From: Erythrobacter sp. WG
GTDB taxonomy: Bacteria > Pseudomonadota > Alphaproteobacteria > Sphingomonadales > Sphingomonadaceae
DNA: 34,176 bases
Assembly (NCBI RefSeq): GCF_026586795.1
Contig: NZ_JAPFGY010000033.1
Span: 1 to 34,176 of the forward strand
Direction of reading: 5' to 3'
How positions within the stretch are numbered: position 1 is the stretch's first letter; every line of letters begins with the position of its first letter. Positions 7,180 to 14,969 of this stretch are shown here, in pieces. The translations under genes were made by a program, and so were the position numbers. The notes beneath the pieces were generated by a model. The model ran no database searches. It worked only from the letters and a program-made list of their open reading frames with translations, and was not told where the DNA came from.

Positions 7180-8138
7180 AGGCGCTGTGCCTCGAGCGCT
7201 ACCCGCAAGGCGCGCCCCAGCCCGGCGACTTCGTCCTGCGCGAGCTGCCCGATCCGGTAGCCGGCCCCGGCGAGGTGCTGGTCGCGGTCACGCATCTCTC
7301 GATGGACCCCGTGCCGCGCCTCAGGATGCAGGCCGCCCCGCCGATGGGCCCGCCGATGCGGCTCGGCGCGCCGGTCGAGGGGCGCGGCGCGGGACGGGTG
7401 CTGCAATCGAACGACCCCGGCTTCGCGCCGGGGGACCTGGTGGTGGGCGAGCTCGGCTGGCAGAGCCGCGCCGCGCTTCCGGCCGCACGCCTTGCCCGTG
7501 TCGAAGGCGGGCGGCCGCAGGATCATCTGAACGCATTGGGGCCGACGGGCCTCGCCGCGTGGTTCGTGGTCGATTCCCTCGCGCCGAAAGCAGGTGAGAC
7601 CATGCTGGTCGCGCCCGCCGCCGGCGCCGTCGGCAGCCTCGTGTGCCAGATGGCGCAGGCCCGCGCGCCGGGCGTGCGGCTGGTGGGGACCGCGATGGGC
7701 GAGGCGCAGGCGCGCTTCCTCGCGGGCCTCGGGGTGGAGGCGATCGCGCCCGATGCCCCGTGGACCGAAGGGATCGACATCTTTGTCGACGGGGTGGGCG
7801 GGGCCTTCCACGACCGGATGCTCGCCGCGCTGAACCCCCGCGCCCGCGTGCTGCTGCTGGGGTTCGTCGCCGCCTACGGCGAGGCGGGGCCGCCGCGCTA
7901 CGGCAACGCCGCCGCCGTCCTCATGAAGCGCGCCCGCATGGAGGGCTTCCTGCTGGCCGACCACATGGACCGCGCCGCCGAAGCGCGCGCCGGGATCGCG
8001 CGCTGGCTCGCCGATCGCACCCTCACGCCCGCCGAGACCGTCCACCACGGCATCGCCAGCGCCGCGACGGCCTTCGCGGGCCTGTTCGCGGACAGCCCGC
8101 CGGGCAAGCAGATCGTCGAACTGGAGAGTGACACATGA
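7176..8138 (+). CDS. NADP-dependent medium-chain oxidoreductase (PTGR/CurA-like)
   Basis: The 320-residue zinc-free MDR protein has a GroES-like start with LSMDPVPRLRM (about 43-53), as in leukotriene B4 dehydrogenase/prostaglandin reductase and curcumin reductase CurA (SxDPxxR). It also has a GPTGLAAWF turn, a Rossmann loop VAPAAGAVGSLVCQMA and an FVDGVGG segment. The family reduces activated carbon-carbon double bonds next to a carbonyl using NADPH. The gene overlaps its neighbours by ATGA on both sides. In this operon an enoyl or enone intermediate from ring cleavage is a plausible substrate. Confidence 0.87.
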   Translation: MKALCLERYPQGAPQPGDFVLRELPDPVAGPGEVLVAVTHLSMDPVPRLRMQAAPPMGPPMRLGAPVEGRGAGRVLQSNDPGFAPGDLVVGELGWQSRAALPAARLARVEGGRPQDHLNALGPTGLAAWFVVDSLAPKAGETMLVAPAAGAVGSLVCQMAQARAPGVRLVGTAMGEAQARFLAGLGVEAIAPDAPWTEGIDIFVDGVGGAFHDRMLAALNPRARVLLLGFVAAYGEAGPPRYGNAAAVLMKRARMEGFLLADHMDRAAEARAGIARWLADRTLTPAETVHHGIASAATAFAGLFADSPPGKQIVELESDT

Positions 8139-9142
8139 GCGAAGGCGAGTGGATGAACCCGGGCCCGGAGCTGCCGCAGACCATGCGCGCAGGCCTGCTG
8201 ACGGGCTATGGCGGGCCCGAGATGCTCAAGGTCGGCGACGTTCCGCTGCCCGCCCATGCGCCGCACAACGAGGTGCTGATCGAGGTCCGCGCCGCCGGGC
8301 TCAACCCCTTTGAGGCGAAGCTGCGCCGCGGCTGGCTCGCCGGGCTGTTCCCGCTGCCGCTCCCCCATGTGCTGGGCACGGACGTCGCGGGCATCGTGGT
8401 GCGCAAGGGCTTCGACGTGTCCGAGCTGGAGGTGGGCGACGCGGTCTATGGCCTGCTCGATCCGATGAAGCAGGGCACCTATGCGGGCTATGTCGCAGCG
8501 CCCAGCTACCTTGTCCGCCGGAAGCCCGCCAATCTCGACTTCGCCGAGGCAGCAGCGGTGCCGATGGCGGCTTGCACGGCGTGGCACGGGCTGGTCAACA
8601 TGGCCGGGATCGGCCCGGGCAGCCGGGTGCTGGTTCAGGCGGCCTCGGGCGGGGTGGGCGCCTTCGCGGTGCAGATCGCCAAGGCCCACGGCGCCTGGGT
8701 CGCGGCGACCTGCTCGGCCGCGAACAGCGACTTCGTGCGCAGCCTCGGCGCCGACCAGGTGATCGATTACGCCGCCGGGAGCCTCGCCGAGGCGGTCGGC
8801 GACCTCGACCTGGTGCTCAATTGCATCGGCGGGGAGACCGCGCTCGAAAGCTACAAGGTCTTGAAGCGCGGCGGGCAGCTGCTGATCGTGCTGCGCGGCG
8901 ACATGGTGGAGCTGAAGGCCCGCCACCAGATGATGGCGCAGCATGGCGTCACGACGCGCGAGATCGCCTTTTCCGCCCAGCCCGAGATCCTCGACCGCCT
9001 GCGCCCGCTGATCGAGGAGGGCCGCATCAAGGTGCATCTCGAGCGCCGCATCCCGCTCGAGGACGTCGCCGAGGCGCACGCGCTGCTCGATGCCGGGCGG
9101 CGGCGCGGCAAGCTGGTGCTGGAGATGGGGGCGCGTGGCTGA
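8135..9142 (+). CDS. Zinc-independent medium-chain alcohol dehydrogenase / quinone oxidoreductase-like protein
   Basis: The 335-residue MDR protein has the features of quinone oxidoreductase-type enzymes: AAGLNPFEAKLRRGWL near 52-67, LGTDVAGIV near 81-89, VGDAVYGL near 100, an AAVPMAACTAWHGL segment and the nucleotide loop VQAASGGVGAFAVQIAKAHGA. No cluster of structural-zinc cysteines is present, unlike true alcohol dehydrogenases. GGAGAG upstream of ATG 8135 supports the start, which overlaps the previous stop as ATGA. It probably reduces an alpha,beta-unsaturated intermediate or a quinone with NADPH as the last step of this operon; why two related MDRs are paired is not clear. Confidence 0.87.
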   Translation: MSEGEWMNPGPELPQTMRAGLLTGYGGPEMLKVGDVPLPAHAPHNEVLIEVRAAGLNPFEAKLRRGWLAGLFPLPLPHVLGTDVAGIVVRKGFDVSELEVGDAVYGLLDPMKQGTYAGYVAAPSYLVRRKPANLDFAEAAAVPMAACTAWHGLVNMAGIGPGSRVLVQAASGGVGAFAVQIAKAHGAWVAATCSAANSDFVRSLGADQVIDYAAGSLAEAVGDLDLVLNCIGGETALESYKVLKRGGQLLIVLRGDMVELKARHQMMAQHGVTTREIAFSAQPEILDRLRPLIEEGRIKVHLERRIPLEDVAEAHALLDAGRRRGKLVLEMGARG

Positions 9143-9161
9143 GCGCGCGGCGGGGGCGGTG

Positions 9162-9998
9162 TCAGGACGGTCCGGTCACCCGCTGGCGGATGGTGCCGAG
9201 CCCGGTGATCGCCGTCTCCACCACGTCGCCGGCGGCGAGCCAGCGCGGCGGGTTCATGCCGACCCCCGAGCCGCTCGGCGAGCCGGTGGCGATGACGTCG
9301 CCGGGGCCGAGCGGCAGGTGGCGGGCGACGTGATGCACCAGCGCGGCGGGGCCAATATGCATATCGGTGGTCCCCGCGTGCTGGCGCAGCTCGCCGTTGA
9401 CCCGGCAGGTGATCGTCAGCGCGCTCGCCGCCGCGAGCGGGATGCTCTCCACCGTCGTCAACCACGGGCCGATGGGCGCCATGCCGGGGCCGCCCTTAGC
9501 GATCGTCAGCGTCTCGGGCCGGGCGAGGTCGCGCAGGGTGTAGTCCTGCATCACCACCCAGCCCGCGATCGCGGCTGCGGCCTCATCCGGGGTGCAATCG
9601 AACACCGGATGTCCGATCACGATCCCGAGCTCGGCCTCGTAGTCGAGCCGGTGCGAGGCCGGGTGCAGCGGCAGCGTGCCGAAGGGCGGCGCGAGGCTGC
9701 GGGGGTGCTTGAGGAACAGCGGCGGGGCCTCAGGGAGCGCCTTGCCCTGTTCGGCGGTATGGGCGCGGTAGTTGAGTCCGACGCCGACGATACAGCGCGC
9801 CGCGACCGGGGGCAGCAGCAGCGCAGGATCGAGCGGCTCGCGCGGCATTCCTGCGGCCGCCGCCGCAACGCGCTCGCAGACCCCGGGAGCGAGCCAGTTC
9901 CCGGGCGCGGCGACGCCGGTCCGCTGCCACGTCCGCTCGTCGGCGGCCACCACCGCCAGTTCCGGGCCTTGAGGCCCCTCGATCCGTGCTATGCGCAT
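9162..9998 (-). CDS. Fumarylacetoacetate hydrolase family protein (HpaG / acylpyruvase type)
   Basis: The 278-residue protein contains IVGVGLNYRAHTAE (about 70-83), the FLKHPRSL segment, and the metal site DYEAELGIVIG (119-129, acidic ligands Glu121 and Glu123) with Asp152 in VMQDYT. Further on it has the PIGPWLTT loop and a C-terminal GDVIATGSPSGSGVGMNPPRWL. All residues expected of a working FAH-fold Mg/Mn enzyme are present. Likely reactions are hydrolysis of acylpyruvates or isomerisation/decarboxylation of 2-hydroxydienedioates from aromatic degradation. It is convergent with the operon ending at 9142 and divergent from the LysR gene only 47 bases away, so it is a good candidate LysR target. 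Confidence 0.9.
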   Translation of the reverse strand: MRIARIEGPQGPELAVVAADERTWQRTGVAAPGNWLAPGVCERVAAAAAGMPREPLDPALLLPPVAARCIVGVGLNYRAHTAEQGKALPEAPPLFLKHPRSLAPPFGTLPLHPASHRLDYEAELGIVIGHPVFDCTPDEAAAAIAGWVVMQDYTLRDLARPETLTIAKGGPGMAPIGPWLTTVESIPLAAASALTITCRVNGELRQHAGTTDMHIGPAALVHHVARHLPLGPGDVIATGSPSGSGVGMNPPRWLAAGDVVETAITGLGTIRQRVTGPS

Positions 9999-10045
9999 GG
10001 GCCCGCCCCGACCCGTCCCTGTCTCCCCCTCCCGAGGAGCCGCTG

Positions 10046-10945
10046 ATGCTGGAATCCCGTCGCCTGCGCCACTTCCTGGCGGTCTACGAACTCGGCTCGA
10101 TCGGCCGTGCCTGCGAGAAGCTGCTGCTGACCCAGCCGGCGCTGTCGAAGTCGATCCGCCAGCTCGAGGACGAATTGGGCGTGCGCCTGTTCGACCGCAC
10201 CCCGATGGGCGTGGTGCCGACGGTGTTCGGCAATGCGCTGGCGCTTCACGCCAAGTCCATCGAGGCGCAGTTCCGCAACGCCGAAGCGCAGATCAACAGC
10301 CTCAAGGGCAAGGCCCAGGGGCACGTCACCGTCGGCATCGGGCCTTCCGTGGCGCGCAACATCATGCCGGCCGCGACGCGCACGCTCCACGCGATCCAGC
10401 CGGATATCGCGCTGACCGTGGTCGAAGGGCTGGTCGACGATCTGCTGCCGCGCCTGCGGCGGGGGGAGATCGACGTCATCGTCGGCTCCTGGCCGCCGAT
10501 CAGCGACCCGATGTTCACCACCGAGATCGTGCTGATCGACCGGCTGGAGGTGATCGCCCGCACCGGCCATCCGCTCGCCGGACGACCGGTCGCGCGCAGC
10601 GAGCTGGTCGCCTATCCCTGGGCGCTGCCGCCCGCTTCGCAGAAGTGGCGACAGTCCCTCGACGAGCTGTTCCTCGAGCGCGGGCTGGAACCGCCCAAGC
10701 CCAAGATCGTGTCGAATTCGGCCGACTATCTGGAGGCGCTGATCCGCTCCACCGATTTCCTGTCGTTCCTGCCCCGCCAGCTGCTCGACCTCGAGGCGGA
10801 CGACGGGCTGACGATGCTCGATGTCGAGATGGAGCAGCTCAATCCCGAAATCTCGATGAGCTTCCGCGAACGCGCCCTGCTCGATGCTTCGATCTGCGAG
10901 GTGGTGCAGGTGCTGCGCAGCATCGGGAGCGACTTCGCGAGCTGA
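10046..10945 (+). CDS. LysR-family transcriptional regulator
   Basis: The start at ATG 10046 is set by GAGGAG at 10034-10039. The 299-residue protein has the classic LysR winged helix-turn-helix at residues 4-62 (RHFLAVYELGSIGRACEKLLLTQPALSKSIRQLEDELGVRLFDR), a linker helix, and a periplasmic-binding-like effector domain from about 90 to 295. The sequence style recalls the PcaQ/GbpR branch that controls aromatic or sugar-acid catabolism. LysR proteins often activate a divergent promoter and repress their own; here the divergent gene is the FAH enzyme at 9162-9998. The effector is unknown; control of the other catabolic operons nearby is inference. Confidence 0.93.
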   Translation: MLESRRLRHFLAVYELGSIGRACEKLLLTQPALSKSIRQLEDELGVRLFDRTPMGVVPTVFGNALALHAKSIEAQFRNAEAQINSLKGKAQGHVTVGIGPSVARNIMPAATRTLHAIQPDIALTVVEGLVDDLLPRLRRGEIDVIVGSWPPISDPMFTTEIVLIDRLEVIARTGHPLAGRPVARSELVAYPWALPPASQKWRQSLDELFLERGLEPPKPKIVSNSADYLEALIRSTDFLSFLPRQLLDLEADDGLTMLDVEMEQLNPEISMSFRERALLDASICEVVQVLRSIGSDFAS

Positions 10946-10952
10946 CCCGGCC

Positions 10953-12158
10953 TCAGCCATCGCCGGTCAGGGCCTGCGCGATCCCTAGGTGCAGCACGTC
11001 GCGGGTGAAATCGCAGGACCAGCCGATCCACGCGTCCTTGAGGAGGTGGCCCGCGTCGTATTCCGCCGTCACGCCGTAGCCGCCGAGCACCTGCACAGCG
11101 AGCTCGGCATTGCGGATCGCCATGTCCACCGCCGTCGCCTTGGCCATCGGGGCGAGCAGCATCGCGGCGCGCATCGGGTCGGTCTCGCAGGCTGCGGCGG
11201 CCTGCCAGACGTGCAGGCGGGCGGTCTCGACGTTGATCGCCATCTCGGCGAGCTTCAGCGCCACCGCCTGATGCTGCGCGATGGGCCGCCCGGTGGACTT
11301 GCGTTCGGCAGCGTAGTCGCGCGCGTGCTCGAAGGCGGCGCGGGCCAGGCCAACGAAGCAGGCGGCAAGGCCGATCGGCATTTCCGGCACCATCCCGAAG
11401 GTCATCGCCGCCCCGCCGCGCCGGCCGATCAGGGCCTCGGGCGGCAGGCGCACCTCGTCGAGCACCAGTTCGGCATGGGTGGTGAGCGGCCAGCCGATCA
11501 GCTTGGTCTTCTTCCCCACGGTCAGCCCCGGCGTGCCGGCGGGGACGAGGAAGATCGACAGGCCCGAGAACACCGGCTGCGCAGGGTCGGTGCGGGCGAT
11601 GATGAAATAGGCGTCGGCCGCCCCGGCGTTGGTGATGAAGGCAGACTTGCGGCCCGAGAGCACCCAGCCGCCGTCCCCCGCCTCCCGCGCGGACAGCTTC
11701 GGCCCGAAGGCGGGGTCGGGCCCGGCCATCATCAGTTCCGATCCGGCTACGTCGGGTTCCGACTGCGCACCGGCGAGCACCATGGCGGGGGTCTCGGCGA
11801 ACCGTTTGACAAAGGCCTCGCCCGAGGGACTCCCGGCGCGCATCGCCATCAGCGGCATACAGGCGGTGAGCGCGAAGTAATCGGACGCGATGCCGACATC
11901 CGCCGCGCCCAGTTCCTCCAGCAGCAGCACGGCATCGAGGCAGGTGCCGCCCATGCCGCCCATTGCCTCCGGCACGAACAGGCGGGTAAAGCCCAGTTCG
12001 GCCCCGGCCTCGAACACCGGGCGGACGAGGGGCCAGGGATCGTCAGGCGCGCCCTCCTGACGCACGCGCTGCGCCAGCGGGCGGATCTGCTTGCGGGCGA
12101 AGCCGCGCGCGGTTTCCACCAGCTGCTGCTGTTCGGCGGTGGGGGTAAAGCCGATCAT
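10953..12158 (-). CDS. Acyl-CoA dehydrogenase family protein with Asp at the usual catalytic Glu position
   Basis: AGGAGG seven bases before ATG 12158 fixes the start and gives 401 residues, normal for this FAD enzyme family. Visible landmarks are GGMGGTCLDAVLLLEELG near 66-83, the FAD/substrate region AGAQSEPDVAGSEL (family form Ala-x-TEP-x-AGSD), WVLSGRKSAFITNAGAADAYFIIARTD, the helix QHQAVALKLAEMAINVETAR and QVLGGYGVTAEYDAGHLLKDA. In medium-chain acyl-CoA dehydrogenase the catalytic Glu lies eight residues after the DA pair, in the IYEGT motif. By alignment the residue here is Asp383 (SCDFTR). It is divergent to a CoA ligase, so it likely acts on the CoA thioester formed there. Activity may be altered or the base placed elsewhere. 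Confidence 0.88.
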   Translation of the reverse strand: MIGFTPTAEQQQLVETARGFARKQIRPLAQRVRQEGAPDDPWPLVRPVFEAGAELGFTRLFVPEAMGGMGGTCLDAVLLLEELGAADVGIASDYFALTACMPLMAMRAGSPSGEAFVKRFAETPAMVLAGAQSEPDVAGSELMMAGPDPAFGPKLSAREAGDGGWVLSGRKSAFITNAGAADAYFIIARTDPAQPVFSGLSIFLVPAGTPGLTVGKKTKLIGWPLTTHAELVLDEVRLPPEALIGRRGGAAMTFGMVPEMPIGLAACFVGLARAAFEHARDYAAERKSTGRPIAQHQAVALKLAEMAINVETARLHVWQAAAACETDPMRAAMLLAPMAKATAVDMAIRNAELAVQVLGGYGVTAEYDAGHLLKDAWIGWSCDFTRDVLHLGIAQALTGDG

Positions 12159-12306
12159 CCTCGATCCTCCTGATAGCGCAGGATCGTGGTGGCTCGCACC
12201 GGCGCGGCCAAGCGCATTTCGGCGGCGGTTCCCATAAGAATTGGTTGGGAGGCTTTGCCGCCTTTCTATTCCTGCGCGCGAGACGGCGGGGGTTAGCCAT
12301 GTCACC

Positions 12307-13914
12307 GTGAGACAGCCCCGCGACACCTTCGTCACCGACCGCCTGCCCGACCCGGCGACATGGCCCCTGTTCCGCTTCGACCGGCCCGAACTGGCCTATC
12401 CCGAACGATTGAACGCGGCGAGCGAACTGCTCGATCGCGCGGTCGATCTCGGCGAGGGCGGCCGGATCGCGGTGGTCAACGATGCGGGGCAATGGACCTA
12501 TGCCGACCTCAAGTCGCTGTCCGACCGAATTGCGCGGGTGCTGCGCGAGGAGGGTGGGCTGGTGCCCGGCAACCGTGTGCTGCTGCGCGGCCCCAACAGC
12601 TTCACCTTGATCGCCTGCTGGTTCGCCGTGCTGAAGGCCGGCGGGGTGGTCGTCACCACCATGCCGATGCTGCGTGCCGGCGAGCTGGCGCCGATCCTCG
12701 CCAAGGCGCGGATCAGCCATGCCCTGGTCGACAGCCGCACGCTCGCGGACTGGCGCGAGGCGGCGGGCCAGAGCGCCGATCTGCGCTGGACAGCGACCTT
12801 CGACGGGGACGCCGGCACCGGCGCGCTGGAGGCGCTCGCCGCGGGCAAGTCGGGCGGCTTCACCCCTTGGCTCGGGCGCAGCGAGGATCCGGCGTTGATC
12901 GCCTTCACATCGGGCACCACCGGCACCCCGAAGGGTTGCGTCCACGACCACCGCGCGCTGCTCGCGCCGACCGACACCTTCGCGCGGCACGTCCTGCGCC
13001 CCGAGCCGGGTCTGAGGTGGTGCGGATCGCCGCCGCTCGCCTTCACCTTCGGGCTCGGCGCGCTGGTGCTCTTCCCGTTTCGTTTCCTCGGCACGAGTGT
13101 GACGGTCGAGAACGGCTCCCCGGCGAACCTTCTTGCCGCGGTGGGCAAGCACAAGGCCGATATGCTGTTCACCGCACCGACCGCCTACAAGGCGATGCTC
13201 GGCCAGCTGGAGGACGCGGACATCGCGAGCCTCAAGACCTGCGTCTCGGCCGGCGAGCACCTGCCGCCTGCGGTGTTCGCGGCGTGGGAGAAGGCGACCG
13301 GCCACAAGCTCGTCAACGGCATTGGCGCGACCGAGATGATGCACATCTTCATCTCCGCCGCAGGCGAGGACATCGTCCCCGGCGCCACCGGCAAGGTCGT
13401 CCCCGGCTACGAGGCCTGCGTGCTCGATGCGCAAGGACAGCCGCTGGCGGAGGGCGAGGGGCGGCTGGCGGTGCGCGGGCCGACCGGGTGCCGCTACCTC
13501 GACGATCAGCGCCAGGCCGCTTACGTGCAGGGCGGTTGGAACGTCACCGGCGACACCTACCGGATCGATGCCGAGGGCTACTTCCACTACGTGGCGCGCT
13601 CGGACGACATGATCGTCTCCTCGGGCTACAACATCGCCGCGCCGGAGGTCGAGAACGCGCTGCTGATGCACCACGAGGTCGCCGAATGCGCCGTGGTCGG
13701 TGCGCCGGACCCGGACCGGGGAATGATCGTCAAGGCCTATGTCGTCACTGCGTCGGGAAGCGGCAATCCCTCGCTCGCGCGCGCGCTGCAGGACCACGTC
13801 AAGGCGACCCTCGCGCCCTACAAGTATCCGCGCGCGGTCGAGTTCGTGCCGGCGCTGCCCAAGACGCTGACGGGCAAGGTGCAACGCTTCCGGCTGCGGG
13901 AGGAACGCGCATGA
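12307..13914 (+). CDS. AMP-forming acyl/aryl-CoA ligase (2-aminobenzoate/benzoate-CoA ligase-like)
   Basis: I choose the GTG at 12307 as start, since the nearest upstream in-frame start is a TTG well before the conserved region; this gives 535 residues. The ANL motifs are complete: phosphate loop TSGTTGTPKG (201-210), GATEMMHIF around 340-348 (the adenine-binding A5 motif), GDTYRIDAEGYFHYVARSDDMIVSSGYNI (A7-A8), and catalytic Lys524 in LTGKVQR (A10). The overall sequence recalls benzoate-, 2-aminobenzoate- and related aryl-CoA ligases. It activates a carboxylic acid to acyl-AMP and then acyl-CoA. It overlaps the SnoaL-like gene by ATGA and is divergent to the acyl-CoA dehydrogenase. Confidence 0.87.
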   Translation: MRQPRDTFVTDRLPDPATWPLFRFDRPELAYPERLNAASELLDRAVDLGEGGRIAVVNDAGQWTYADLKSLSDRIARVLREEGGLVPGNRVLLRGPNSFTLIACWFAVLKAGGVVVTTMPMLRAGELAPILAKARISHALVDSRTLADWREAAGQSADLRWTATFDGDAGTGALEALAAGKSGGFTPWLGRSEDPALIAFTSGTTGTPKGCVHDHRALLAPTDTFARHVLRPEPGLRWCGSPPLAFTFGLGALVLFPFRFLGTSVTVENGSPANLLAAVGKHKADMLFTAPTAYKAMLGQLEDADIASLKTCVSAGEHLPPAVFAAWEKATGHKLVNGIGATEMMHIFISAAGEDIVPGATGKVVPGYEACVLDAQGQPLAEGEGRLAVRGPTGCRYLDDQRQAAYVQGGWNVTGDTYRIDAEGYFHYVARSDDMIVSSGYNIAAPEVENALLMHHEVAECAVVGAPDPDRGMIVKAYVVTASGSGNPSLARALQDHVKATLAPYKYPRAVEFVPALPKTLTGKVQRFRLREERA

Positions 13915-14405
13915 TCGCCGACGATGCGGAAGGCGTGCGGCAGGCGATCTATCGCTACGCGCGCGGGGTCGACCGGCTGGACGCGGCGCTGATCGCCAGC
14001 GCCTTCTGGCCCGATGCGCGGGTGTCGCTGGGCACGATCTACGAAGGCGGTCCTGAAGGCTTCGTCGCGGTCGCCATGGGCTTCATGGGGATGTTCGCCG
14101 CGACCCGGCACGATGTCGGCAACGTCGCTCTGGTGCAGGATGGCGACAGCATCGGCTATGAGGCTTATGTGCGCACCTGGCACTGGCAGGAAGCGGCGGC
14201 GAGCGAGCTCGAGGTGCTGGGCCGCTACATCGGCCGGGCCGAGAAGCGCGGGGGCGAATGGCGCCTGGCCGAACACGGCGAGCTGATGGACTGGGGGGTG
14301 GAGCGCCCGGTGGACGCCGGCTGGTTCACCGCCAATGGCGAGCTTGAGAAGGGGCGCCGCAGCCGCGAGGACGGGTCCTATCGCTGGCTGCCTGCGCGGG
14401 GGTAA
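13911..14405 (+). CDS. SnoaL-like (NTF2-fold) polyketide cyclase/dehydratase family protein
   Basis: The 164-residue protein fits the SnoaL-like/nuclear transport factor 2 cone fold. An N-terminal helix pair (GVRQAIYRYARGVDRLDAALIASAFWPDA) is followed by strands rich in aromatic residues, including ATRHDVGNVALV and YEAYVRTWHWQ, with a final R-x-G-GEWRLAEHGELMDW. Asp and His residues placed as in scytalone dehydratase or limonene epoxide hydrolase relatives (Asp in GVDRLD, His in ATRHDVGN) suggest an enzyme rather than a binding protein. It is translationally coupled to the CoA ligase and probably dehydrates, isomerises or cyclises an intermediate of the same pathway. Substrate unknown. Confidence 0.8.
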   Translation: MIADDAEGVRQAIYRYARGVDRLDAALIASAFWPDARVSLGTIYEGGPEGFVAVAMGFMGMFAATRHDVGNVALVQDGDSIGYEAYVRTWHWQEAAASELEVLGRYIGRAEKRGGEWRLAEHGELMDWGVERPVDAGWFTANGELEKGRRSREDGSYRWLPARG

Positions 14406-14429
14406 GTGCCGCCCGCGCAGGTCTCCCGA

Positions 14430-14969
14430 TCAATCGGTTGTCCGCTTGCCGAACCAGATCCGCCCGGCGACCCCGTCGCGCTTGGCCATGTGGTAGAGCG
14501 CGCCCGCGAAATGCACCGCGATCAGCACCAGCAGCACGTTGGCGAACAGCTCGTGCCCGGCATGGGGAGCAATCTGCGACCAGTCGCTGGGGATCGTCAC
14601 CGGCTGACCCTGCAAGAGCGGGAAAAGCCCGGCGAGCTGCGCCGTCCCGAGCCCCGTTACCGCCATCGCCAGCGCGGCGAGGTAGAGCCCCGCGTGGCTC
14701 AGGCCGACGAGCCAGTTCAATGGCTTGCTCTGGTGCGCCGGACCCGGGCGGGCGGTGGCGAAGCGCACCGCCAGCCGCCCGACCAGCAGCAGCAGGACGA
14801 CGAGGCCGCCGAGCATATGCAGGCGCAGCACCTCGAGCTTGGCCGCATCGCCGTCAGCAAGGCCGTCGAGCAGCAGCTTGCCGGCGACGAGGTTGCCGAT
14901 GATGAGGATCGCCACCACCCAGTGGAGGGTGACCAGCAGCGGATGGTAGCGGGTGACTTGCGCCTTCAT
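14430..14969 (-). CDS. Cytochrome b561 family membrane protein
   Basis: The 179-residue protein has four predicted transmembrane segments and four well-placed haem-ligand histidines: His16 (LHW), His51 (RLH), His139 (GHE) and His153 (VHF). This is the bacterial YceJ/CybB-like di-haem arrangement, which moves electrons between quinol and a periplasmic or cytoplasmic partner. GAGG lies five bases before ATG 14969. That ATG overlaps the stop of the upstream TonB receptor gene (TGATG), so the two are translated together. A role in reducing the imported metal complex or metabolite fits the pairing but is inference. Confidence 0.9.
   Translation of the reverse strand: MKAQVTRYHPLLVTLHWVVAILIIGNLVAGKLLLDGLADGDAAKLEVLRLHMLGGLVVLLLLVGRLAVRFATARPGPAHQSKPLNWLVGLSHAGLYLAALAMAVTGLGTAQLAGLFPLLQGQPVTIPSDWSQIAPHAGHELFANVLLVLIAVHFAGALYHMAKRDGVAGRIWFGKRTTD

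Noticed and set aside
12241..12272. Possible -35/-10 pair before the CoA ligase
   Set aside because: TTGGTT/TTCTAT and the alternative pairing match the consensus at only about half the positions.
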